64,000 nt of DNA from Gemmatimonadota bacterium (GTDB taxonomy: Bacteria > Gemmatimonadota > Gemmatimonadetes > Longimicrobiales > Gaopeijiaceae): positions 124,001 through 188,000 of the forward strand of contig JAJDUP010000005.1 in assembly GCA_022826565.1 (NCBI GenBank), given 5' to 3'. The translations under genes were made by a program, and so were the position numbers. The notes under the pieces are model-generated. The model ran no database searches. It had not been told where the DNA came from and saw only the letters and a list, made by a program, of their open reading frames with translations. Positions 1-6,955 of this stretch are shown here, in pieces; position 1 is the stretch's first letter; the number at the start of each line of letters is the position of its first letter.

Positions 1-1334
1 TGTTCGCCGGACCGGGCGAGCAGATTCTCGGCGGCGGCAACCTTCCCCAGGTCTTCGAGGGCCGCATCACCACCAGGAACGGTGGCTTCTTCGTTCAGGA
101 AGTCCTGGGGCTGAACGACAAGCTGTTCGTTACCGCCGGGATGCGCTGGGACGGATTCAGCACCTTCGGGGAAGGCTTCGGCCTGGCCGCATATCCCAAG
201 CTGCAGGCTGCCTACACCATTTCGGACGAGGATTTCTTCCCCTTCGACTGGGCAGAGACGGTCAAGCTGCGGGCCGCGTGGGGCGAGTCGGGCAAAGCTC
301 CCGGAGCGTTCGCCGCCAAGCGCACCTACTCGGCAACGTCGGCCGACGAGCAGGTTCCGGCCGTGATCATCTCCAACCTGGGGAATCCGGATCTCGGGCC
401 CGAGGTATCGTCCGAGATCGAATACGGGGTGGACGCCTCGTTCCTCAACGGCCGTGTGAGCATCGAGTTCACCGCCTATGACCAGACCACGCGCGACGCC
501 CTGATCGGCGTGCAGGAAGCCCCCTCGGGGGGCACCGAACAGGCGACGCTCAGGAACCTCGGCGAGGTCAAGAACTGGGGCACGGAGACTCTCTTGAACA
601 TCGTTCCGGTGCGGACCGACGACATCGAGTGGGACATCGGCGTCAACTTCAGTACGAACGACAGCGAGATCACGGACCTCGGACCTCTCGAGGACCTGGG
701 CACCAGCCGGCAGCTGGGGCTTCCGCTCTGGATCCGCTGGGACGACATCCTGCAGAACCCCGATGAAATCGGCGTGCTGCCAGACTGGGAAAAGGGCTAC
801 ATCGGCAACCTCTTCCCGACCGAGACGATCGGGCTGAACTCCCGGCTGACTCTCTGGCGCTCACTGACGCTCGATGTCGTGGGCGAAGGCCAGTACGGCA
901 TGGTGAGGCCCATCGGCATCGCGTACCAGAACGTGCGCAGGCGCGTATGGCCGGGTGACGGATGCCCCGCCATTCAGGACCAGTACTATTCGCTTAGTGG
1001 CTCGGGATCTTCGCGGGTTGCGACGATGGGGCTGCCGGCCTCCGACATCGCCCGCTGCATCGGGCCCTATGCGGACCAGGGCATCTGGACCGACCCCGCG
1101 GACTTCTTCAAGATCCGCTCGGCCTCGATCACCTACCGGCTGCCGGACGGACTGGTGCCCGGAGCGCGTAGCGCCCAGGTGGGGATTGCAGGGAAGAACC
1201 TGCTGACCTGGACCGACTACCGCGGTCTGGATCCGGAGGCCAACGACAACGGGTTTGGAGACTCGACGCCCAACGAGTACTACAACATGGCGCCGCCGAG
1301 GATCTTCATCCTGAATCTCTCCGTGAACTTCTGA
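1..1334 (+). CDS. SusC/RagA-type TonB-dependent outer-membrane receptor, C-terminal part (5' end outside window)
   Basis: The frame is open from base 3 and ends at a TGA at 1332-1334, so only the C-terminal ~443 residues are visible. They read as an outer-membrane beta-barrel: alternating aromatic/polar strands such as FFVQEVLGLNDKLFVTAGMR and a C-terminus ending LNLSVNF with the terminal aromatic residue used for barrel insertion. SusC/RagA receptors import glycans or peptides with TonB energy and work with a SusD surface lipoprotein, which is exactly the next gene (its first possible ATG overlaps this stop). The plug domain and any carboxypeptidase-like N-terminal domain lie outside the window. 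Substrate cannot be inferred. Confidence 0.9.
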   Translation, partial: FAGPGEQILGGGNLPQVFEGRITTRNGGFFVQEVLGLNDKLFVTAGMRWDGFSTFGEGFGLAAYPKLQAAYTISDEDFFPFDWAETVKLRAAWGESGKAPGAFAAKRTYSATSADEQVPAVIISNLGNPDLGPEVSSEIEYGVDASFLNGRVSIEFTAYDQTTRDALIGVQEAPSGGTEQATLRNLGEVKNWGTETLLNIVPVRTDDIEWDIGVNFSTNDSEITDLGPLEDLGTSRQLGLPLWIRWDDILQNPDEIGVLPDWEKGYIGNLFPTETIGLNSRLTLWRSLTLDVVGEGQYGMVRPIGIAYQNVRRRVWPGDGCPAIQDQYYSLSGSGSSRVATMGLPASDIARCIGPYADQGIWTDPADFFKIRSASITYRLPDGLVPGARSAQVGIAGKNLLTWTDYRGLDPEANDNGFGDSTPNEYYNMAPPRIFILNLSVNF

Positions 1335-1351
1335 TGGGGAGGACAGATACG

Positions 1352-2683
1352 ATGATGAGACGACAGAGAAGGGCGGGGATGGGTGCCCTTGCAGTCCTCC
1401 TGGGCGCCGTTGCCCTGACCGGGTGCGAACTCGAGGTCCTGAATCCGGGAAGGATCCTGGACGAGGACCTCACCACCCGCGACCTCATGCCGATCCTGGT
1501 TTCCGGGGCCTCGGCGGAGTTCAATCACATCGGTGATTTTTACGCATTCGACATCGCGCGCCTCACCGACGACCTGTCCGGGACGGGAAGCTACTTCTCC
1601 ACCGGGCAGTACCGTAGGGGAGTCTTCGACAACGAGAACTCCGAGGGGCACTGGGAACAGACCCACGAGGCCGCATGGGCTTCCGGGAGCGCGTGGGAAC
1701 GGTTGCAGGAGGTCCTTGAGGCCGAAGCCAACAGCTTCGAAGGATCTGCGCGGCTGTTCCTCCTCATGGGACTGGCGCACCGCATCCTGGGTGAGAACTT
1801 CTGCGATGTGGTCTACGACAAGGGGCCGCTGCAACCCCGCACGGCCGCGTTCGACAGCGCGATCGTGGCCCTCAACCAGGCCATCACCATCGGTACGGCG
1901 GCGGGTGCGTCGGCTTTCGTGACCGCCGCGCACGGTGGAATCGCTCAGGCCAATGTCGGGCTGGGCAATTGGTCGGCGGCGGTTCAGTCCGCCTCTCAGG
2001 TCCCGACCGACTTCGTGCACAACGCGATCTACCACCAGACGGCGAACAGCAACGGTGTCTGGAACGAAAGCTGGGGCCGGGCCGAAGTGGGAGTGTGGGC
2101 AACGCCCGCGCAGCGGGTCTTCGATGGGGACCCGCGGGCGCCGTACACGATCTGCGGCGAGTGGAACGATGAAAACGATCCGCAGGCAGGCGTGACGCCG
2201 ACGGGTGTCTGCACCGGGCAGGGCAGCGGTGCGCACCAGGGAGCGGACGGCTTGACGGCACATTACAGGCAGGACAAGTACCCCGAACAGGGAAGCGACG
2301 TGCCGATCGTAACGGGTACCGAGATGCGCCTGATCGAGGCCGAGGCAGCGCTGGTCAGCGGTGACCTCGCCACCTTCACGGCCAAGGTCAACGAGGTGCG
2401 CGCGTTCTACGGGGCAGAGCCGATCGAACAGCCCGCGTCAGCCGGAGCACTGGAGTTCCCGAACGCACAGGACGACGCCTGGTCGATTCTGGATCGGGAG
2501 CGCTACCTGACACTGTGGATCGAAGGACGCCGGCTCTACGATCTGGACCGCTGGCAGCATCCGTTCCTGCAGGGCGGAACGCTTATCGGCCCGGGTGCCG
2601 AGCCGCGTGTGTCCTGCATGCCGATCCCCGAGATCGAATGCACCCTCAACCCGGAGATTCAGAACTCTTCCGTGTGCACATAG
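1352..2683 (+). CDS. SusD/RagB-family surface lipoprotein
   Basis: Start chosen at the ATG at 1352, because GGGGAGGA at 1337-1344 sits at ideal spacing; an in-frame ATG at 1334 overlaps the stop of the SusC gene but has no ribosome site. The 443-residue product has a lipoprotein signal (LTGC, lipid Cys about residue 25) and the C-terminal RagB/SusD hallmark LWIEGRRLYDLDRW preceded by an ER-rich helix. SusD proteins cap the SusC barrel and bind the nutrient at the cell surface. It is shorter than classical Bacteroides SusD proteins (500-600 residues), as is common in non-Bacteroidetes homologues. It is co-transcribed with the SusC gene and is followed by a hairpin terminator. Confidence 0.88.
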   Translation: MMRRQRRAGMGALAVLLGAVALTGCELEVLNPGRILDEDLTTRDLMPILVSGASAEFNHIGDFYAFDIARLTDDLSGTGSYFSTGQYRRGVFDNENSEGHWEQTHEAAWASGSAWERLQEVLEAEANSFEGSARLFLLMGLAHRILGENFCDVVYDKGPLQPRTAAFDSAIVALNQAITIGTAAGASAFVTAAHGGIAQANVGLGNWSAAVQSASQVPTDFVHNAIYHQTANSNGVWNESWGRAEVGVWATPAQRVFDGDPRAPYTICGEWNDENDPQAGVTPTGVCTGQGSGAHQGADGLTAHYRQDKYPEQGSDVPIVTGTEMRLIEAEAALVSGDLATFTAKVNEVRAFYGAEPIEQPASAGALEFPNAQDDAWSILDRERYLTLWIEGRRLYDLDRWQHPFLQGGTLIGPGAEPRVSCMPIPEIECTLNPEIQNSSVCT

Positions 2684-2705
2684 ACTCAAACAGAATGTAA
2701 ACAAA

Positions 2706-2724
2706 ACCTTACATATTGTAAGGT
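2706..2724. repeat. perfect short inverted repeat in convergent gap
   Basis: ACCTTACA, three bases, TGTAAGGT: a perfect 8-bp inverted repeat just after the SusD stop and before the strong hairpin at 2739. It is AT-rich in a G+C-rich setting. It could be a weak first hairpin of a compound terminator or a protein-binding palindrome; no gene starts nearby, which favours a 3'-end role. Confidence 0.4.
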
Positions 2725-2738
2725 GTGGATTACATTAC

Positions 2739-2775
2739 AGCGCCCCCGCCGGGACTTCGGTCCGGCGGGGGCGCT
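2739..2775. terminator. bidirectional intrinsic terminator hairpin with UUCG tetraloop
   Basis: AGCGCCCCCGCCGG pairs with CCGGCGGGGGCGCT around a C-TTCG-G tetraloop, giving a 16-bp stem with one bulged G. It lies between the convergent SusD gene (ends 2683) and the minus-strand lipoprotein gene (ends 2850). No long T-tract follows on either side, so it may act as a terminator in both directions or as a transcript-end stabiliser. Confidence 0.65.
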
Positions 2776-2849
2776 GGTCGTTACAGGTGTGCCTGGACGG
2801 ACGGCCCGTGAGGGGCGCGGCCGCCCTCCTGAAGCGCCGGAGCCGGGCC

Positions 2850-3278
2850 CTACCGCACCGACCCGATAGGCACGCCCGACTGCGACTGACCGGTCACCAG
2901 GAAGGAGATGATGATCGAGGCGCCCATGATCACGCCCGCGACGATAATCGAGCTGCGGGTTCCGTCCACCTCGCTGACCAGGACTTCGCTGATGTCGTCC
3001 AGCGGGAAAGTCACGGCGGTGGTCTGCCCGTGCTCGGGTGTGCCCGGCGCATGCACGACGCCCGATACCACGAGGCTTGACTCGGTCCACCGGGTCTCGT
3101 GCACCTCCGAGAACTCGAACCGTTCGCTCTGTTCGCCCTCGCCCAGCACGACTCCACGGACATTCAGGGCGCCTCGAAGATCGGGTTCGGGAAGTTCGAC
3201 TCGCTGAACCGAAAAGCAACTCGAGACGAGAAACGAGGCCGCGACGGCGGCGGCGAGTACCGCACTGGGCTTTCTCAA
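2850..3278 (-). CDS. small lipoprotein of unknown function
   Basis: Not recognised as a named family. I start it at a TTG (3278), because GTGAGGAA lies just upstream and this gives a clean lipoprotein signal, MRKPSAV...FLVSSC, with lipid Cys at residue 21; an in-frame ATG at 3314 would add 12 charged residues before it. The 142-residue product has an Asp/Glu-rich soluble middle and a hydrophobic segment near its C-terminus (IIVAGVIMGASIIISFLV) that could be a membrane span. The layout, lipid anchor plus C-terminal span, suggests an envelope protein. It is convergent with the SusD gene and separated from it by a terminator. Confidence 0.6.
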   Translation of the reverse strand: MRKPSAVLAAAVAASFLVSSCFSVQRVELPEPDLRGALNVRGVVLGEGEQSERFEFSEVHETRWTESSLVVSGVVHAPGTPEHGQTTAVTFPLDDISEVLVSEVDGTRSSIIVAGVIMGASIIISFLVTGQSQSGVPIGSVR

Positions 3279-3431
3279 GGGTTCCTCACGCTCTACCTTG
3301 GATGTTCGATGCATCGTGGACGCCCGGTTCCGTCAACGCTACGAGCACTGCGGGTGTCAGAATGAGGTAATGGTTCGGTCGGTCCCTCGCAAATGCCGGT
3401 CGGGCGTGCTGCAGGAAAGACGAGGTGCGAA

Positions 3432-3827
3432 ATGCTGACCCGAGCCACGATATCCACGATTCTGACGGCGGCTCTCCTCTCGACGGGATGCGCGTCGTCC
3501 GGGGAGTCCGGCAGCACCGGCCGTTCTCGCGACCTCATCACGCAGACGGAGCTCATGGAAGTGCCCCACAGCACCGTTTTCGAAGCCGTGCGGGCGCTGC
3601 GGCCCAGATGGCTGCAGGCCAGGGCGGGGGCGACCTTCCAGAGCCGCCAGCAGCAGACCGCCAGGGTCTACATCGACGGTCAGCTGCGCGGCGAGTTGGG
3701 TGAGATGTGGAACCTGCTTCCCACCGAGGTCAGCGAGATCCGCTTCATGAGCGCCTCCGACGCCACCACCCGATTCGGCACCAACCACATCGGTGGCGCC
3801 ATCGTAATCACCACGAGGCGGCGATGA
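3432..3827 (+). CDS. small lipoprotein with TonB-plug-like C-terminal motif
   Basis: Start set at ATG 3432, preceded by GAGGTG; an in-frame ATG at 3393 would put 13 residues ahead of the signal. The 131-residue product begins with a lipoprotein signal (LLSTGC, Cys at about 20). Its C-terminal half, with EVSEIRFMSASDATTRFGTN followed by GGAIVITTRR, resembles the end of a TonB receptor plug domain, where a strand leads to the G-I-V-I motif. Free-standing plug-like lipoproteins occur in Gemmatimonadota but have no assigned role. It lies 28 bp before the barrel-like protein at 3856, probably in one operon. Confidence 0.6.
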   Translation: MLTRATISTILTAALLSTGCASSGESGSTGRSRDLITQTELMEVPHSTVFEAVRALRPRWLQARAGATFQSRQQQTARVYIDGQLRGELGEMWNLLPTEVSEIRFMSASDATTRFGTNHIGGAIVITTRRR

Positions 3828-3855
3828 CGCAAGCGCCGCTCCTGCGGCCCCGCAC

Positions 3856-5211
3856 GTGCTGAACCGAACCTCAACCCTCCTTGCCAGGGCTGCGTTTGCG
3901 TTCCTGACCGGTCTTGCGCTTGTGGCGGGGCCTGGCCAGCGCGTGTCCGCCCAGCAGACGCAGGGGGTCAACGGGAACCGCGTCAGCGTCTTCCTCGACT
4001 GCGCGGCCCGCTTCTGCGACCTCAACTACTTCCGCACCGAGATGTCCTGGGTGAACTGGGTGCGCATCCCGGAAGGCGCGGACGTGCACCTCATCATGAC
4101 CAGCCAGGCTACGGGGTCGGGCGGGCGCGAGTACCAGCTGGACTTCATCGGGAACGGCGACTCCGGTTACGAGGAGCAGCTGGCCCATCAGGCGGCGCCC
4201 ACCGACACGGACCGCGAGACTCTCGACGAGATCGCGCACACCATCGCGGTGGGTCTGCTCCACTTCGGTACGGTCAGCGGGTTCTTCGAATCGGCCGACG
4301 ATTTCCATGAAATCGCCGATGTCATCGATATCGATTCCGGAGATATCGATCCGCGGGAGCGTGTGGTCGCCGTGGAAGAGGTGGAGGATCCGTGGGACTT
4401 CTGGGTGTTCCGTCTCGGCGGACGCACCGAGATCAACGGCGAGCAGACGCGCCAGACGCGGCGCATGGACGGCAACTTCAGCGCCTCCCGCGTCACCCCC
4501 ACCTGGAAGATGAACTTCCGCGGGAACATCAACTACAACCAGCGCGAAATCGAGCTCACCGACGCGCCCGCGTTCGTCGATTCGAGGACGGACTGGGGAT
4601 TCAGCCACCTCGTCGCGTACTCGCTTGCGGACCACTGGTCGGTCGGTGTCCAGGGCGAGATGCGACGCATCGTCCGGTTCAACCAGGCCTTCCGTGCCGA
4701 GATCACCCCTGCGCTCGAGTACAGCTTCTTCCCCTACGAAGAGGCGACCCGGAGGGCGCTCACCGTCTTCTACCAGATCGGGCCCGCCTACCGGAGCTAC
4801 ATGGAGGAGACGGTGTTCGGCGAGATGGAGGAAACCCGCTGGGAACAGTCCCTCGAGTTCGAACTGTCCCAGCGGCAGCAGTGGGGCGACGCGTCCATCA
4901 GCATGACCGGATCTCACTTCCTGCACGACATCGACCTGTACAACGTGAGGCTCAGGGGCGAGATCGACGTGCGCATCGCGCGCGGACTCAGTCTCAACGC
5001 CGAGGGCAACATCTCATGGGTCAACGACCAGATCTACCTCTCGGCCGAGGGCGCGACTGACGCGGAAGCCCTCCTCAACCTCCAGCAGCGCTCGCAGGAC
5101 TTCAACTACTCGCTGCAGCTCGGCTTCTCGTTCCAGTTCGGGTCGATCTACAACAACGTTGTGAACAACCGGTTCCGCGGGGGCGGGGGCGGCTTCTGGT
5201 GGTTCCGCTGA
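3856..5211 (+). CDS. exported protein with predicted C-terminal outer-membrane beta-barrel, unknown function
   Basis: GTG start; 451 residues. A signal peptide runs to about residue 32 (VSA|QQ). Residues ~40-150 form a soluble alpha/beta domain (VFLDCAARFCDLNYFRTEM, then ADVHLIMTSQ) that is reminiscent of small TolB/CsgG-like periplasmic domains, but I cannot assign it. From ~190 to the end the sequence is a run of amphipathic strands (RTEINGEQTRQTRRMDGNFS, WKMNFRGNINYNQREIEL) ending in WWFR, typical of an outer-membrane barrel. No strong ribosome site is seen before the GTG. Its likely partner is the lipoprotein gene just upstream. Confidence 0.6.
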   Translation: MLNRTSTLLARAAFAFLTGLALVAGPGQRVSAQQTQGVNGNRVSVFLDCAARFCDLNYFRTEMSWVNWVRIPEGADVHLIMTSQATGSGGREYQLDFIGNGDSGYEEQLAHQAAPTDTDRETLDEIAHTIAVGLLHFGTVSGFFESADDFHEIADVIDIDSGDIDPRERVVAVEEVEDPWDFWVFRLGGRTEINGEQTRQTRRMDGNFSASRVTPTWKMNFRGNINYNQREIELTDAPAFVDSRTDWGFSHLVAYSLADHWSVGVQGEMRRIVRFNQAFRAEITPALEYSFFPYEEATRRALTVFYQIGPAYRSYMEETVFGEMEETRWEQSLEFELSQRQQWGDASISMTGSHFLHDIDLYNVRLRGEIDVRIARGLSLNAEGNISWVNDQIYLSAEGATDAEALLNLQQRSQDFNYSLQLGFSFQFGSIYNNVVNNRFRGGGGGFWWFR

Positions 5212-5240
5212 TCGGAGTTTGACTCGGGTATTCTTGAAAT

Positions 5241-5259
5241 ATGAGTATCAAATACTCAT
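5241..5259. promoter_or_regulatory. perfect palindrome upstream of the DUF4143 ATPase, candidate operator
   Basis: ATGAGTATCAAATACTCAT: two perfect 8-bp arms around CAA, ending 9 bases before the ATG at 5269. A TTGACT at 5219-5224 could be a -35 element with the palindrome covering the -10 region, so a dimeric protein bound here would block transcription. No dedicated regulator gene is adjacent. Confidence 0.5.
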
Positions 5260-5268
5260 TTTTCATCC

Positions 5269-6426
5269 ATGCTGATATCCCGACCAGCCCACTTGGCCGA
5301 ACTGCGCCGAAAGCTCGACAATAACCCCGTCGTCGCGCTCCTCGGTGCTCGCCAAGTGGGCAAGACTACCCTTGCGAGGGCGCTGGCCGCCGAGTTGGAC
5401 GCCGCCGCACGCTTCGATCTGGAGGATCCACGGGACCTTGCGCGCCTCGATGAGCCCACGCTCGCTCTCGGGTCGCTCCGTGGGCTTGTCATCATCGACG
5501 AGGTACAGCATCGGCCCGAGCTCTTTCCGGTCTTGCGGGTGCTCGCCGACCGCACCCCGCTCCCGGCCCGCTTTCTGGTGCTCGGCAGCGCCTCGCCGGA
5601 GTTGCTGCGCCAGGGATCGGAGTCTCTGGCCGGCCGCCTGGGTTACCACGAGCTGGGGGGTCTCGACCTTGCTGAAGTCGGAGCGGACCGGTGGGAACGG
5701 CTATGGCTTCGCGGGGGGTTCCCACGCTCCTGGCTGCCTCAGGACGAAGCGGCCAGCCAGGAGTGGCGTCGGGATTTCATTCGCTCGTTTGTCGAACGGG
5801 ACCTGCCCGGCTTCGGAATCACGCTGCCGTCCAGGCTCCTCCATGACTTCTGGACGATGCTGGCCCACTACCACGGCCAGACCTGGAACGGATCCGAGCT
5901 GGCGCGCGCCTTCGGGCTCGCCCACACCACGGTGCGCCGGTACCTGGACATCATGACAGGGGCATATGTCGTCCGCCAACTGCGCCCCTGGAGAGCGAAT
6001 CTGGGCAAGCGCATCGTCAAGGCCAGCAAGATCTACGTCGCCGACACCGGACTGCTGCATACGCTCCTGGGCGTAGAGACCGCACGGGATCTGGCAGGAC
6101 ATCCCAAAGTCGGCGCGAGCTGGGAGGGGTTCGCCCTGGAACAGGTCCTGCGCCAATTGAAGGCGAATCCGGAGGAGTGCCACTTCTGGTCGGTGCACGG
6201 CGGCCCCGAGCTCGACCTCCTCGTCGTCAGGGGAAAACGCAGACGCGGTTACGAATTCAAGCGCACCGACGCGCCCAGGGTCACCCGATCAATGCGGTCC
6301 GCCATGGAATTGCTTCGTCTCGACAGTCTTGATGTCGTCCATGTCGGACGTGACACCTTCCCCATGGCGGAGGGAATCCGCGCCGTCGCCGGTCGGCAGA
6401 TCCTGGCCGAGGTCGAGCCGCTCTAG
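5269..6426 (+). CDS. AAA_14/DUF4143 ATP-binding protein
   Basis: 385 residues with the standard two-part layout of this family. The N-terminal AAA_14 ATPase has Walker A GARQVGKTT (residues 26-34) and Walker B LVIIDEVQ (Asp77, Glu78). The C-terminal DUF4143 half contains a winged-helix-like region (GSELARAFGLAHTTVRRYLD) and a restriction-nuclease-like core, GPELDLLVVRGKRRRGYEFK. The family is widespread, often patchy and horizontally moved; proposed links to DNA transactions or defence are unproven. It stands alone, with a palindrome in its promoter and a convergent gene downstream. Confidence 0.85.
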   Translation: MLISRPAHLAELRRKLDNNPVVALLGARQVGKTTLARALAAELDAAARFDLEDPRDLARLDEPTLALGSLRGLVIIDEVQHRPELFPVLRVLADRTPLPARFLVLGSASPELLRQGSESLAGRLGYHELGGLDLAEVGADRWERLWLRGGFPRSWLPQDEAASQEWRRDFIRSFVERDLPGFGITLPSRLLHDFWTMLAHYHGQTWNGSELARAFGLAHTTVRRYLDIMTGAYVVRQLRPWRANLGKRIVKASKIYVADTGLLHTLLGVETARDLAGHPKVGASWEGFALEQVLRQLKANPEECHFWSVHGGPELDLLVVRGKRRRGYEFKRTDAPRVTRSMRSAMELLRLDSLDVVHVGRDTFPMAEGIRAVAGRQILAEVEPL

Positions 6427-6520
6427 TTTCCCTTCCCGGAAGTTCGTGTACTAACGAGAGGTGGTCCGGCAGGCTTCGCTGATTCCGATCCTGGGGCGCG
6501 CTCCCGGCACCCTTGGCCGA

Positions 6521-6955
6521 TCACCCGGCGCCCATCACCCTCCTGTACAACAGTCCGTTGGCCAACGCCACGGTGCCGAACGCGACCACGGCGTCGACGA
6601 TGTTCCAGATGTAGAAGTCGGGCGGGTGGCTGTAGTGGTTCATGTAGATGGCGCTGACCGCGGCGAACATCAGCCACATCAGCCCGAACGACTTGAGGCT
6701 GGCCGCCACGTCACCGCCCTTGAGCACGGGCCGCAGCAGGTGGAACACCCAGGCCGCGACCGCCCACATCACGAAGTTGTAGAGGTACGACGTGACCCAG
6801 TCCGCAGTCTCGAATTCGGTGCGGAAGTACTCCTCGCTCTCCGCCATGGCGCCGAACAGGTGCGGCAGGACCAGCATCTGCTCCACGACACCCGCCACAA
6901 GGTAGCGGACGATGTTGAGGAGAATGACAAGGACGAGAAAGCGGACCAGGGTCAC
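6521..6955 (-). CDS. small integral membrane protein, unknown function
   Basis: GTG start at 6955 overlapping the stop of the upstream BNR-repeat gene as GTGA, so translation is probably coupled. The 144-residue product is mostly hydrophobic, with about four predicted membrane spans (LVLVILLNIVRYLVAGVV, then SYLYNFVMWAVAAWVFHLL, then LMWLMFAAVSAIYM and a last one near VAFGTVALANGLLY). No catalytic motif is recognised. The tight coupling suggests it works with, or anchors, the exported BNR protein, but that is inference from position only. Confidence 0.75.
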   Translation of the reverse strand: MTLVRFLVLVILLNIVRYLVAGVVEQMLVLPHLFGAMAESEEYFRTEFETADWVTSYLYNFVMWAVAAWVFHLLRPVLKGGDVAASLKSFGLMWLMFAAVSAIYMNHYSHPPDFYIWNIVDAVVAFGTVALANGLLYRRVMGAG

